In this document: positions 35,612-44,882 of the stretch, piece after piece
Position numbering within the stretch: the stretch's first letter is position 1
How the letters are laid out: each line of letters starts with the position of its first letter
NCBI GenBank assembly: GCA_963748485.1
Contig: CAVVJF010000011.1
Coordinates: 372,001-436,000 of the forward strand
Source: DASRWT01 sp963748485
GTDB lineage: Bacteria; Methylomirabilota; Methylomirabilia; Rokubacteriales; CSP1-6
Direction: 5' to 3'
Length of the DNA stretch: 64,000 bases
Notes under the pieces: model-generated
The model's input: only the letters and a program-made list of their open reading frames with translations
What the model was told of the DNA's origin: nothing
The model's database searches: none
Position numbers and translations under genes: made by a program

Positions 35612-37009
35612 ATGATTTTTCAGCAGATCCTGAACGAGGAGGCGGGCTGCCTCTCGTATCTGGTCGGCTGCAGTCAAGCGGGACAGGCCGCGGTAGTGGA
35701 TCCGGCGCGGGATCGGATGGAAGAGTACGTCTCCCTGGCTCGCCGCAAGGGCCTCACCATCACCCACATCGTCGACACTCACATCCACGCCGATCACGTC
35801 TCCGGCAATCAAGCCCTGGCCGAGAAGACCGGCGCCCGCATCCTGATGCACCCGGCGGCGGAGACCGCCTTCGCAACGACGCCCATCGAGGACGGAGCGG
35901 AGATCCGCCTCGGCAACGTCTCCCTCCGGGTCGTGCACACGCCGGGGCACACGCCCGAGAGCGTCTCGCTGCTGGTGACGGACCGTGCGCGGGGCGACGA
36001 GCCCTGGTTCGTGCTCACCGGCGACACGCTCTTCGTCGGCGACGTGGGGCGACCCGACTTCGGCGGCGAGCGCGCGGCGGCCACGCTGTACCAGAGCCTG
36101 ACCCGGCGGCTGCTCACCCTGCCCGACAGCGTCGAGGTGTATCCGGCGCACGGCGCTGGATCGTCGTGCGGCCGCGCGATGTCGAGCAAGACCGCCTCCA
36201 CCGTGGGTTTCGAGCGCCGCTTCAACCTGGCCCTCCGCGAGCCAACGGAGGAAGCCTTCGTGCGCGCGCTCATGACGGGCATTCCCCCGAAGCCCCCGAC
36301 CTTCGATCGCATCATCGCGCGCAATCGCGCGCGGGCCCTGCCGCCAGTGGGCGAGCCGCGCGCGCTGTCAGCGGCTCAGGCGCGCGAGGCGATCGACAAG
36401 GGCGCGGTGCCGCTCGACATCCGCACCGCGGCCGAGTACGGCGAGGGGCACATCCCGGGCGCCCTCAACGTGTGGGTGGATAGCCCTCAGTTCGCGAATC
36501 GCGTCGGCCTGTTCGTCCCCGCCGACCAGCCGATCCTCCTCGTGGCGGGCGGTCCCACCGATCTCGCACACGCCGTGCAAGCGCTGGGCCGGGTGGGCCT
36601 CGACGACGTCGCGGGTCACCTGCAGTGGGGTATGGGCGACTGGAAGAGCCAGGGCCAGCCGGTGGCGGAGATTCCGCAGATCAGCGTGCACGATCTCGCG
36701 ACGATGCGGGACGAGCGGCCGGACCTCGTGGTTCTCGACGTGCGCGAGTCCTTCGAGTGGGACGAGGGGCACATCGAGGGCGCGCGGCACCTGCCCATGG
36801 CGGAGGCGATCCGTCGGCGCGCGGAGGTGCCGGCGGGGAGGCCCACCGCGGTGGTGTGCGCGGGGGGGCTGCGCTCGAGCCTCGTCATCAGCGCGCTCGC
36901 CCGCGAAGGCGTCGCGGGGCCGTGGTTCAACGTCGCCGGCGGGATGGGGGCGTGGGCCCGCGCCGGCTATTCCACCACCAGAGACGGAGGGGCGCCGAGC
37001 CGCGCATGA
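35612..37009 (+). CDS. Persulfide dioxygenase-rhodanese fusion (CstB/ETHE1-like)
   Basis: A 465-aa fusion. Residues 1-250 are an ETHE1-type metallo-beta-lactamase domain with THIHADHVSGNQ, HTPGHTPES, TGDTLFVGDVGRPDF and YPAHGAGSSCG, the ligand set of the mononuclear-iron persulfide dioxygenase. Two rhodanese domains follow. The first (about 255-350) lacks the active-site Cys (LLVAGGPTDL). The second (about 360-455) keeps it in VVCAGGLRSS. Such enzymes oxidise persulfides to sulfite/thiosulfate, in sulfide detoxification or cysteine catabolism. It overlaps the next gene by 4 nt, linking sulfur handling to a corrinoid protein. Confidence 0.88.
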   Translation: MIFQQILNEEAGCLSYLVGCSQAGQAAVVDPARDRMEEYVSLARRKGLTITHIVDTHIHADHVSGNQALAEKTGARILMHPAAETAFATTPIEDGAEIRLGNVSLRVVHTPGHTPESVSLLVTDRARGDEPWFVLTGDTLFVGDVGRPDFGGERAAATLYQSLTRRLLTLPDSVEVYPAHGAGSSCGRAMSSKTASTVGFERRFNLALREPTEEAFVRALMTGIPPKPPTFDRIIARNRARALPPVGEPRALSAAQAREAIDKGAVPLDIRTAAEYGEGHIPGALNVWVDSPQFANRVGLFVPADQPILLVAGGPTDLAHAVQALGRVGLDDVAGHLQWGMGDWKSQGQPVAEIPQISVHDLATMRDERPDLVVLDVRESFEWDEGHIEGARHLPMAEAIRRRAEVPAGRPTAVVCAGGLRSSLVISALAREGVAGPWFNVAGGMGAWARAGYSTTRDGGAPSRA

Positions 37010-37680
37010 GCCAGGATCCCGCCGCCGAGTTCGACTACCCGACCATGTCGCGTGCCCTCATCCTCGGCGACAAGGACACGGTGGCGAAGAAGACGGCGGA
37101 GGGGCTGGCACTCGCGATGGATCCCAAGTCGCTCATCTTCCGCGGGCTCATCCCGGGGATGGACGTCGTCGGGGAAAAGTTTAGGCGTAATGAATACTAC
37201 GTCCCCCAGGTGCTCCTGTCCGCGCGCGCGATGTACGCGGGCCTCGATCTCCTCAAGCCGCTCATCACCGCCGCCGCCCAGGGGCAGCAAGACCTCGGCG
37301 TGATCGTCATTGGCACCGCGCAGGGCGATCTCCACGACATCGGCAAGAACCTGGTCGCGATGATGCTCGAGGGCGCCGGCTTCAAGGTGGTGAACCTCGG
37401 CCGCGACGTGGCGCCGGAGAAGTTCGTCGCCGCCGTCACCGAGCACGGCGCGCAGATCGTCGGCATCTCCGCCCTCATGACCACCACCATGCCCGCCATG
37501 AAGCGCACGATCGACGCCCTCAGCAAGGCGGGGCTGCGCGAGCGGGTGAAGGTGATGATCGGCGGTGCCCCCGTGAGCCAGGCCTACGCCGACGAGATCG
37601 GCGCCGACGGCTACGCCCGGGACTCCACCCTCGCCGTCGTCCGCGCCAAAGAGCTCCTCGGAGTGCCCGCCGCGGTATGA
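37006..37680 (+). CDS. Corrinoid protein of a methyltransferase system
   Basis: A 224-aa two-domain protein: a helical cap (about 10-90) and a Rossmann B12 domain with the lower-ligand motif GDLHDIGKNLV followed by GADGYARDS. It is the MttC/MtbC-type carrier that takes a methyl group from a donor-specific methyltransferase and passes it on. The start is coupled to the persulfide dioxygenase gene by ATGA. The next genes (homocysteine methyltransferase and activation-domain protein) are its likely partners. Confidence 0.92.
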   Translation: MSQDPAAEFDYPTMSRALILGDKDTVAKKTAEGLALAMDPKSLIFRGLIPGMDVVGEKFRRNEYYVPQVLLSARAMYAGLDLLKPLITAAAQGQQDLGVIVIGTAQGDLHDIGKNLVAMMLEGAGFKVVNLGRDVAPEKFVAAVTEHGAQIVGISALMTTTMPAMKRTIDALSKAGLRERVKVMIGGAPVSQAYADEIGADGYARDSTLAVVRAKELLGVPAAV

Positions 37681-37765
37681 AGCCAAGCACGCGCGCTGAC
37701 ACCAAACGGGTGGGGGGGTCTGGGGGCGGAGCGGCCGCCGCTTCCCCCCAGCCAGATCAATCGAG

Positions 37766-37819
37766 ACCGGCGGCAAACCGGAACTCGGCGGCAAAGCCGA
37801 AACCGGCGGCAAACCAGAG
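37766..37819 (+). repeat. Three tandem 18-bp repeats immediately before a start codon
   Basis: Units 37766-37783, 37784-37801 and 37802-37819 share the core CGGCGGCAAA and end flush with the ATG at 37820. In the gene's frame they would read as a hexapeptide repeat of the TGGKPE type. No start codon lies between the upstream in-frame TGA (37697) and the repeats, so they are in the leader. Confidence 0.85.
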
Positions 37820-38743
37820 ATGAGCAAGAGCCCCGGCTGGCAGATCGTGGAGCGTGTCAGGGCGGGCGAGCTGCTCGTCTTCGACGGGGGCTACGGCACC
37901 GCCCTCTTCGACGCGGGCCTCCTCAACGGGGCCTGCCCCGAGGTCTGGAACGATACCCACGCCGACGTGGTCCGCCGCATCCACGGGGGCTACTTCGACG
38001 CGGGCTCGGACTTCGTGGAGACCAACACGTTCGGGGGCACCCGGCTCAAGCTCAACGAGTACCGGATCGGCGATCGCACCCGCGAGCTGAACGTGAAGGG
38101 CGCCGCGCTCGCCCGGTCCGTGTGCCCGCCCGGCCGCTGGGTGGCCGGCTCCATCGGCCCCACCTCGTGCGTGCCCGCCGACTACGGCGTGGGCGACAAC
38201 ATCGCCACCGACGAGGAGTACCTCGAGACCTTCCGCGAGCAGGCGGCCGCGCTGGCCGAGGGCGGCGTCGACATCTTCGCCGTCGAGACCATGATGTTTC
38301 CCCAGGAGGCGACGGCGGCGATCGCGGCCTGCAAGGCGGTGGCCGACCTTCCCGTGATGGCGACGATGTTCTTCCAGTACGAGGAGATCCACGACCGCGA
38401 CCGCACCATGTGGGGCGAGAGCCCCGCCGAGGTCGCCCAGACCCTTCTCGCCGCCGGCGCCGACATCGTGGGGATGAACTGCGGCCGCGGCCCCGACCGC
38501 GCGATCACGATCATCCGCGAGATGCGCGCGGTGACGGACGCGCCCCTCATCGCGTATCCCAACGCCGGGCTGCCCATCACCACCGGCGACACCACCACCT
38601 ACGAGCTCGGGCCCGAGGCCATGGCCAAGGACTACCCCGCGCTGCTCGACGCCGGCTGCAACATCGTCGGCGCCTGCTGCGGCTCGGGGCCCGAGCACAT
38701 CCGGCGCATCGCCGAGATCGTCCGCTCTCGCCGCAAGCGGTGA
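37820..38743 (+). CDS. Homocysteine S-methyltransferase-family protein
   Basis: A 307-aa barrel with the zinc cysteines in VGMNCGRGP and GACCGSGPEH and the N-terminal FDGGYGTALFDAG. It corresponds to the homocysteine module of MetH without the rest. In corrinoid systems such proteins move the methyl group from the B12 carrier to a thiol, here possibly homocysteine to make methionine. The leader contains three tandem repeats. It overlaps the activation-domain gene (GTGA). Confidence 0.88.
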   Translation: MSKSPGWQIVERVRAGELLVFDGGYGTALFDAGLLNGACPEVWNDTHADVVRRIHGGYFDAGSDFVETNTFGGTRLKLNEYRIGDRTRELNVKGAALARSVCPPGRWVAGSIGPTSCVPADYGVGDNIATDEEYLETFREQAAALAEGGVDIFAVETMMFPQEATAAIAACKAVADLPVMATMFFQYEEIHDRDRTMWGESPAEVAQTLLAAGADIVGMNCGRGPDRAITIIREMRAVTDAPLIAYPNAGLPITTGDTTTYELGPEAMAKDYPALLDAGCNIVGACCGSGPEHIRRIAEIVRSRRKR

Positions 38744-39474
38744 GCCGCGCGCTATCGGCTCGCGCCTCCGGGCCCGTCGTTCTCGAGGACCTGCCCCTTC
38801 GCGTCGACCCGGACGAGGTTCTGCGCTTCCAGGGTTACAAGAAGGGGCTCGACGTCCCCTCCGCCGAAGTGCGCGCGATCTTCGACGAGGCGCTGGCGAT
38901 GGGCGAGGCGCTGATGGCCCCCCGGGCGGTGTATCAGGCGTCGCGCGTCACCGGGCAAGGCCCGGGCACCATCGACGCGGCAGGCCTCACACTCACGATC
39001 CCCGACATCCGACGGCTCTGGGGACGGCTCGAGGCGGTGGGGGCCGGGATCTGCACGATCGGCGACGCCATCGAGGGGCGCGTGCGTGCGCTCTTCGACG
39101 CGCGCGAGTTTCCGCTGGCGGTCATGCTCGACAGCGTGGGCTCGGCCGCGGTGGAGAGCCTCGCCGAGTACGTGAACGACCTCCTCTGCCAGGCCGGGCT
39201 GGCGGAGGGCGTGAAGGTGACGAACCGAGTGAGCCCGGGTTATGCGGGCTGGGACACCGCCGAGCAGCGTCAGCTCTTCGGCCTGTGCTCCGGAGCGCCC
39301 ATCGGGGTGACGCTGAATGCGTCCTGCTTCATGCTCCCCGCGAAGACCATCACGTTCCTGGTCGGCGTGGGGCGGGAGGCGCGGGTCGACCACTACTTCA
39401 CCCAGTGCCGCCGCTGCTGGATGCGCGACTGCGCCTACCGCCGCGTCCCCGCGGCCACCACGGTGCGGCGATGA
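38740..39474 (+). CDS. MetH activation-domain-like protein with C-terminal Cys cluster
   Basis: A 244-aa protein starting at a GTG overlapping the previous stop. LRFQGYKKGLDVPSAEVRAI and VSPGYAGWDTAEQRQLFGL resemble stand-alone relatives of the MetH reactivation domain, which rescues oxidised cobalamin using SAM and an electron. The C-terminus carries CRRCWMRDC, a three-cysteine motif absent from MetH itself and possibly binding iron-sulfur or zinc. Its location beside a B12 carrier supports a reactivase role. Confidence 0.75.
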   Translation: MSRALSARASGPVVLEDLPLRVDPDEVLRFQGYKKGLDVPSAEVRAIFDEALAMGEALMAPRAVYQASRVTGQGPGTIDAAGLTLTIPDIRRLWGRLEAVGAGICTIGDAIEGRVRALFDAREFPLAVMLDSVGSAAVESLAEYVNDLLCQAGLAEGVKVTNRVSPGYAGWDTAEQRQLFGLCSGAPIGVTLNASCFMLPAKTITFLVGVGREARVDHYFTQCRRCWMRDCAYRRVPAATTVRR

Positions 39475-39536
39475 TCCGCTCGGTCGTGGAGGACGTGGTG
39501 GCCCAGGGCCGAAGGGGAACCGCGCGAATCTGCTAG
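39471..39536 (+). CDS. 21-codon coupled ORF, doubtful
   Basis: ATG overlaps the previous stop (ATGA) and the frame ends 12 nt before shikimate kinase. The peptide (MIRSVVEDVVAQGRRGTARI plus Cys) has no recognisable family. It may be chance, or a short coupling peptide. Confidence 0.25.
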   Translation: MIRSVVEDVVAQGRRGTARIC

Positions 39537-39539
39537 GAT
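39534..39539 (+). promoter_or_regulatory. -10 box TAGGAT near the shikimate kinase start
   Basis: TAGGAT ends 9 nt before the ATG at 39549, again too close for a normal leader. Confidence 0.35.
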
Positions 39540-39548
39540 GGCAAGGAC

Positions 39549-40091
39549 ATGGATAATGTCATCCTCGTCGGCTTCATGGGCGCGGGGAAGTCCTCGGTGG
39601 GCCGATTGCTCGCCCGCCGGCTCGGGCGTTGCTTCGTCGAGACCGACGATATGATCATTGCCAAGGAGGGGCGGTCCATCCCCGAGATCTTCGCCGCCCG
39701 GGGCGAGGCGCACTTCCGCGCGGCCGAGATGGAGGCGGTGCGGCTCCTCGCCCTCAAGCGGGGGGACGTGATCGCGACCGGCGGGGGGCTGCCGTGCCGC
39801 GAGGGGGTCCCGGAGGCGCTGCGCGCCCTGGGCACCGTGGTGTGGCTGGCCGGCGACTTCGCCACCCTCTACGCGCGCGCGCGCGGCGCCAGGGACGACC
39901 GGCCGATGCTGGCGAGCCGCACGCGGGCGGACGTGGAGGCTCTCTACCGCGCGCGTGAGCCCTACTACCGCCAGGCCGATATCACGGTGGACACGTCCAC
40001 GCTCGGGCCCGATCAGGTCGCGGCGCGCGTGGCCCTCGCCCTCGCCGAGCGCAAGCCGGCGGCGGGCGCGGCCAGGGCAGGGGGCGCCTGA
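39549..40091 (+). CDS. aroK: Shikimate kinase
   Basis: A 180-aa P-loop kinase with GFMGAGKSSVGRLLARRL, the shikimate-binding ETDDMI and ARGEAHFRAAE, the GGGLP motif and the lid RARGARDDRPML. It phosphorylates shikimate in aromatic amino acid synthesis. No other aro gene is adjacent, and it sits inside a one-carbon cluster. A short Ala/Gly-rich tail is unusual but harmless. Confidence 0.93.
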   Translation: MDNVILVGFMGAGKSSVGRLLARRLGRCFVETDDMIIAKEGRSIPEIFAARGEAHFRAAEMEAVRLLALKRGDVIATGGGLPCREGVPEALRALGTVVWLAGDFATLYARARGARDDRPMLASRTRADVEALYRAREPYYRQADITVDTSTLGPDQVAARVALALAERKPAAGAARAGGA

Positions 40092-40095
40092 GGCG

Positions 40096-41940
40096 ATGGC
40101 GGCGCCGTTCCTCGCGCGCCTCCGCGAGCGCCCGCTCCTCTCCGACGGCGCCATGGGCACCGCCCTCTATGCCCGCGGCGTGTCCCTCGATGCGTGCTTC
40201 GACGTGCTCAACGTCAACGAGCCCAAGCTCCCCCAGGCTATTCACGCCGAGTACATCGCCGCGGGGGCCGAGTGCGTCCAGACCAACACGTTCGGCGCCA
40301 ACCGCTTCAAGCTCGGGGTGCACGGGCTGGCCGCGAGCGTGCGCGAGATCAACCTGCGCGGCGCCAAGCTGGCCCGCGACGTCCGCGAGAGCATGGGGCG
40401 GGACGTCTTCGTGCTGGGCTCCATCGGTCCGCTGGGGAAATATCTCGCGCCGCTCGGCTCCATCGAGCCCGAGGAGGCGCTCGCCGCGTTCCGCGAGCAG
40501 GCCGAGGGGCTGCTCGAGGGCGGGGTGGACGGCTTCGTGGTCGAGACCATGTCCGACCTGGTCGAGATGCGGCTGGCGGTGGAGGCCATCCGCGCGCTCA
40601 CCGACCTGCCCATCGTGGCCACCGTCGCCTTCACGGAGGAGGGCGTGACCTATCTCGGACGGGGCGCCGCCGAGGTCGCGGGCGTCCTCCGCGGGCTCCC
40701 CGTGCAGGCCATCGGCGCCAACTGCTCGGTGGGGTCGAGTGTGCTCTTCGACGTGCTCGAGGCGATGGTCCCCGAGGCGGGGGGGCTCCCGCTCGCGATA
40801 CAGCCCAACGCCGGCCTGCCGAGCCGGGTGGGCGAGCGGCTCATGTACCTGTCGTCGCCGTCGTACATGGCGGACTACGCGGCCCGGATGATCGCGGCGG
40901 GCGCGCGCCTGGTGGGCGGCTGCTGCGGCACGACGCCCCAGCACATCCGCGCGATGCGCGAGGCGGTGGACCGCCATGTGCCCGAGCGCGTCGCCGCGCC
41001 CGCCGCCCGTCCCGCCCGGGTCCACGCGGACCCGGAAACCGCGGGGCTCGCCACCGCCGCGCCGCCCACGCGGATGGCGCGGAAGCTCGCGGCGGGGGAG
41101 TTCATCGTCTCCGTCGAGCTCGATCCGCCTCGCGGGCACAACATCGAGAAGCTGGTGCAGGGGGCCAAGCTGCTCAAGGAGCGGGGGGTCGAGATCGTGG
41201 ACATCAACGACGGCTCGCTGGGCCGCGTGCGGATGTCCGTGCTCCCCACCGCCATCCTCGTGCGGGAAGCTACCGGGCTGGACATCAACATGCACTTCAC
41301 CTGCCGAGACCGGAACCTCATGGGCATTCAGGCCGACCTGCTCGGCGCCCATGCCATGGACATCCGGAACATCCTGGCCATGACGGGCGACCCGCCGCGC
41401 ACCGGCGACTACGTCAACGCCACCGCCGTGTTCGACGTCGACGCCATCGGCCTCATCCGCGTGCTCGCGAGCATGAACCTCGGTCTGGACGCCACCGGCA
41501 ACTCGGTGGGCGAGCCCACCGCATTCTGTGTCGGGGCGGCCTTGAACCCGGCGGCGGAAGAGCCGTCCCGGGAGATGGAGCGCTTTCTGGCCAAGGTCGA
41601 GGCGGGGGCGCGGTGGGCGCAGACCCAGCCCGTGTACGACCTCGAGGTGCTCGAGCGCTTCTTCGCGCACACGCGGCCGCCGGTGCCGGTGATGGTGGGC
41701 CTCCTGCCGCTACACTCGTCCCGCCACGCCGAGTTCCTGCACAACGAGGTGCCCGGCATCACCGTGCCCGACGACGTGCGCGCGCGCATGCGCGAGGCGG
41801 GCGAGCGCGGGCTGCGCGTCGGCGTCGCCCTGGGCCAGGAGCTCATTGCGGAAGTGCGCCGCCGCTATTCGGGCGCCTATCTCATGCCTTCCTTCGGCCG
41901 CTTCGAGGTGGTGGCCGAGGTGCTGGAGGCGATTCATTAG
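40096..41940 (+). CDS. Bifunctional homocysteine S-methyltransferase/methylenetetrahydrofolate reductase
   Basis: A 614-aa fusion. Residues 1-310 form a homocysteine methyltransferase barrel (SDGAMGTALYARG, zinc cysteines in GANCSVGS and GGCCGTTPQH). Residues about 330-614 form a MetF-type flavin barrel (FIVSVELDPPRGHN, MHFTCRDRNLMGIQAD, AQTQPVYDLEVLE-like segment). This is the YitJ-type arrangement, which reduces methylene-THF and methylates homocysteine. It complements the split B12 modules next door. Confidence 0.92.
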   Translation: MAAPFLARLRERPLLSDGAMGTALYARGVSLDACFDVLNVNEPKLPQAIHAEYIAAGAECVQTNTFGANRFKLGVHGLAASVREINLRGAKLARDVRESMGRDVFVLGSIGPLGKYLAPLGSIEPEEALAAFREQAEGLLEGGVDGFVVETMSDLVEMRLAVEAIRALTDLPIVATVAFTEEGVTYLGRGAAEVAGVLRGLPVQAIGANCSVGSSVLFDVLEAMVPEAGGLPLAIQPNAGLPSRVGERLMYLSSPSYMADYAARMIAAGARLVGGCCGTTPQHIRAMREAVDRHVPERVAAPAARPARVHADPETAGLATAAPPTRMARKLAAGEFIVSVELDPPRGHNIEKLVQGAKLLKERGVEIVDINDGSLGRVRMSVLPTAILVREATGLDINMHFTCRDRNLMGIQADLLGAHAMDIRNILAMTGDPPRTGDYVNATAVFDVDAIGLIRVLASMNLGLDATGNSVGEPTAFCVGAALNPAAEEPSREMERFLAKVEAGARWAQTQPVYDLEVLERFFAHTRPPVPVMVGLLPLHSSRHAEFLHNEVPGITVPDDVRARMREAGERGLRVGVALGQELIAEVRRRYSGAYLMPSFGRFEVVAEVLEAIH

Positions 41941-41947
41941 CGCCCCC

Positions 41948-43291
41948 GTGGATCTCGCCGATCTCGGCGCGGCGGAGGCGGCCCGCCGCGTCCGCGCGGG
42001 CACCGTCGATCCGGTCGCGCTAGTGGAGGCGTGCCTGGCCCGGATTGACCGGGCGGAGGCGGCCGTGAAGGCGTGGGTGCACCTCGACCGCGAGGGTGCA
42101 CTGCGCGCCGCGCGGGCGCGCGCGGCGGAGGCCGCCGCGGGCGCGTTCCACGGGCCGCTCCACGGCGTGCCCGTGGCGCTCAAGGACATCTTCGACGTGG
42201 CGGGGATGCCCACGCGCGCGGGCGCGGCCGCCTTCGCCCACCGCCGGCCGGACACCGACGCGGCCTCGGTGGCGCGGCTGCGCGCGGCGGGCGCGGTGAT
42301 CCTCGGCAAGGTGACCACGACGACCTTCGCCCTCATGGATCCGAGCCCCACCGGCAATCCCTGGAACGTCGCGCACACGCCGGGCGGCTCCTCCTCGGGC
42401 TCGGCGGCGGCGGTGGCCGCGCGCATGGCCGCGCTCGCGCTGGGCTCGCAGACGGTGGGCTCGGTGCTTCGCCCGGCCGCCTTCTGCGGCGTGGTGGGCT
42501 TCAAGCCCACCCACGGCCGGATCAGCGCGGTGGGCGTGGTGCCGCTGTCGTGGAGCAACGACCACGTGGGCATCTTCGGCCGCGCGGTGGAGGACGCGGC
42601 GCTCGCGCTCCAGATCCTCGCCGGTCCCGACCGCGCCGATCCGTTCTCGGCGGCCGCGCCGGTGGACGACTATATGGCCGCGCTGGGCGGCGGGCCGGCG
42701 CCGCGCATCGGGGTGGTGCGCGCGCTGGTGGAGCGGGCGCAACCGGAAACCGTCTCGCACCTGGATGAGGTCGCGCGCCGGCTCGCCGCCGCGGGGGCGC
42801 AGGTCAGCGACGTGATCCTGCCCGCCTCCTTCGCCGGCATCCACGACTCGGGGCAGATCGTGGTGCGGTCGGAGGCCGCCGCGTACCACGCGCCGAACTT
42901 CCCGCGTCTCGCCGACGAGTATCCGCCGAAGATTCGCGAGGCGCTGCACCACGGACGGGAGCTCCGGGCGACCGAGCTGCTCGCCGCGCGGATGCACCTG
43001 CGTCGTTTCCGGGACGACATGGCGCCGATCGCGCTCCGCTACGACGCGCTCGTCACGCCCACCGCGCTCGGGCCCGCGCCTCGCGGGCTCGAGTCCACCG
43101 GCGACCCCTACTTCTGCGCCCCCTGGAGCCATGCCGGCATGCCCGCCATCGCGCTCCCGAGCGGGATGGCGCGCGAGGGCCTGCCGCTGTCGCTGCAGCT
43201 GGTGGGGGGCGCCTTCACGGAGGCGCGGCTCCTCGCCGCCGCCGCGTGGGTCGAGGGCGTCCTCGGCTTCAAGGAGGCGCCCGGTGTTTGA
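41948..43291 (+). CDS. Amidase-signature hydrolase
   Basis: A 447-aa amidase starting at GTG 41948. Triad elements are Lys in HGVPVALKDIF, GGSSSGSAAAVAARM and SQTVGSVLRPAAFCG. It resembles stand-alone amidases. It overlaps the next gene, a D-aminoacylase, by 8 nt, suggesting use of N-acylated or amidated amino acids. Confidence 0.86.
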   Translation: MDLADLGAAEAARRVRAGTVDPVALVEACLARIDRAEAAVKAWVHLDREGALRAARARAAEAAAGAFHGPLHGVPVALKDIFDVAGMPTRAGAAAFAHRRPDTDAASVARLRAAGAVILGKVTTTTFALMDPSPTGNPWNVAHTPGGSSSGSAAAVAARMAALALGSQTVGSVLRPAAFCGVVGFKPTHGRISAVGVVPLSWSNDHVGIFGRAVEDAALALQILAGPDRADPFSAAAPVDDYMAALGGGPAPRIGVVRALVERAQPETVSHLDEVARRLAAAGAQVSDVILPASFAGIHDSGQIVVRSEAAAYHAPNFPRLADEYPPKIREALHHGRELRATELLAARMHLRRFRDDMAPIALRYDALVTPTALGPAPRGLESTGDPYFCAPWSHAGMPAIALPSGMAREGLPLSLQLVGGAFTEARLLAAAAWVEGVLGFKEAPGV

Positions 43292-44873
43292 TCTCAAGCT
43301 GGAGGGAGGGCAGGTCCTCGACGGCACCGGGGCGCCGGCGCGGCGCGCCGATCTCGGCATCAGCGGCGACCGTATCGCCGCCATCGGCGACCTGTCCCGC
43401 GAGCAGGCCGGGCGCACGCTCGACGCGCGCTCGCTCACCGTGACCCCGGGCTTCATCGACGTGCACTCGCACTCGGACTGGCGCCTGTGGGGCAATCGGC
43501 GGGCGGAGTCCAAGATCCGCCAGGGCGTGACCACCGAGGTGGTCGGCAACTGCGGCTTCTCACCGGCCCCCGTGTCCGACGAGTTCCGTGACGACCTGCA
43601 GGGCTTCGCCCTCTACCTGCCGCCGGGCATGGATTTCACGTGGCGCACCATGCGGGACTATCTGCGGCGCTACGAGGACGGCGGGGTTGCCCTCAACGTC
43701 GTGCAGCTCGTGGGCCACGGCACCCTGCGCATTGCCGCCATGGGCTTCGCCCGCCGGCCTCCGACCGCGCGCGAGCAGGCGCACATGGAGCGCCTCATGG
43801 ACGAGTCGATGGCGGGCGGCGCCGCCGGGCTCGCCACCGGGCTCATCTACGCGCCGGGCTCCTTCGCCGCCACCGACGAGATCGTGGGCATCGCGCGGCG
43901 CGCGGGGGCGCGGGGCGGCTTCTACGCCAGCCACATCCGCGGCGAGGGCGCGACCCTGCTCGAGGCCGTCCGCGAGGCCATACAGGTGGGTCGCGAGGGC
44001 GGGCTGCCGGTGCAGGTGAGCCACATCAAGGCGGCGGGCCGCGCCCACTGGGGACGGGTGCCCGAGGCCCTCGCCCTCATCGACGCCGCGCGCGCCGAGG
44101 GGCTCGATGTGCGCGCCGACGTGTATCCCTATACCGCGTCCAGCACTACCCTGCGCACGCTCCTGCCGGACTGGGCGCTGGAAGGCGGCATCGAGACCAT
44201 GCTCCGCCGTCTCGCCGACCCCGCCGCGCGCGCGCGAATCCGCGCCGAGCTATCGAGCGGCAGCGGGATCCTCACGCGTGGCCTCGCGTGGGAAGACATC
44301 ATGGTGGCCTACGCACCGTCCCGGCCGGATGCGCAGGGCCGGCGCCTGTCGGAGATCGCGGCGGCGTGGGGCAAGGATCCGCTCGACGCGGCGATCGACC
44401 TCATCGTCGCCGAGCATGGCAAGGGCTACATGATCCTCTTCCAGCTCGACGAGCAGGATCTCCGCCGCGCCCTCGTCCATCCCCACGTGATGATCGGCTC
44501 CGACGGGTCGTCGCTCGCCATCGACGGGGCGCTCGGCGAGGGCAAGCCGCACCCGCGGAGCTACGGGACGTTCCCGCGCGTGCTCGGCCGGTACGCGCGC
44601 GAGGAGGGCGTGCTCGGGCTCGCCGAGGCGGTGCGGAAGATGACGGCGCTGCCCGCCGATCGCCTCGGCCTCGCCGACCGCGGTGTGCTGCGCGAGGGGG
44701 CACGGGCCGACGTGGTGGCCTTCGACGCCGCCCGCGTGGCCGACCGCGCGACCTACGAGGAGCCGCATCGCTATGCCGCGGGCGTCGAGCACGTCATCGT
44801 CAACGGTCGCGTCGTGGTCGAGCGGGGCGAGCACACGGGCGCCCTGCCGGGCCGCGTTCTCTCGCCCTCGTAG
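43284..44873 (+). CDS. N-acyl-D-amino-acid deacylase (D-aminoacylase family)
   Basis: A 529-aa amidohydrolase starting at GTG. Metal ligands include DVHSHSDW, the Cys of VVGNCGFSPAP typical of D-aminoacylases, YASHIRGEG, VSHIKAAG and the Asp in MIGSDGSSLA. It removes acyl groups from N-acyl-D-amino acids. Coupling to the amidase implies a joint peptide or amide salvage route; specificity cannot be read from sequence. Confidence 0.87.
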   Translation: MFDLKLEGGQVLDGTGAPARRADLGISGDRIAAIGDLSREQAGRTLDARSLTVTPGFIDVHSHSDWRLWGNRRAESKIRQGVTTEVVGNCGFSPAPVSDEFRDDLQGFALYLPPGMDFTWRTMRDYLRRYEDGGVALNVVQLVGHGTLRIAAMGFARRPPTAREQAHMERLMDESMAGGAAGLATGLIYAPGSFAATDEIVGIARRAGARGGFYASHIRGEGATLLEAVREAIQVGREGGLPVQVSHIKAAGRAHWGRVPEALALIDAARAEGLDVRADVYPYTASSTTLRTLLPDWALEGGIETMLRRLADPAARARIRAELSSGSGILTRGLAWEDIMVAYAPSRPDAQGRRLSEIAAAWGKDPLDAAIDLIVAEHGKGYMILFQLDEQDLRRALVHPHVMIGSDGSSLAIDGALGEGKPHPRSYGTFPRVLGRYAREEGVLGLAEAVRKMTALPADRLGLADRGVLREGARADVVAFDAARVADRATYEEPHRYAAGVEHVIVNGRVVVERGEHTGALPGRVLSPS

Positions 44874-44882
44874 AGCCTGGCG

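Noticed and set aside
37710..37819. Alternative frame through the tandem repeats (Pro-Ala-Ala-Asn repeats)
   Set aside because: It starts at a GTG in a G-run without ribosome site, ends at the true start codon and has no recognisable product.
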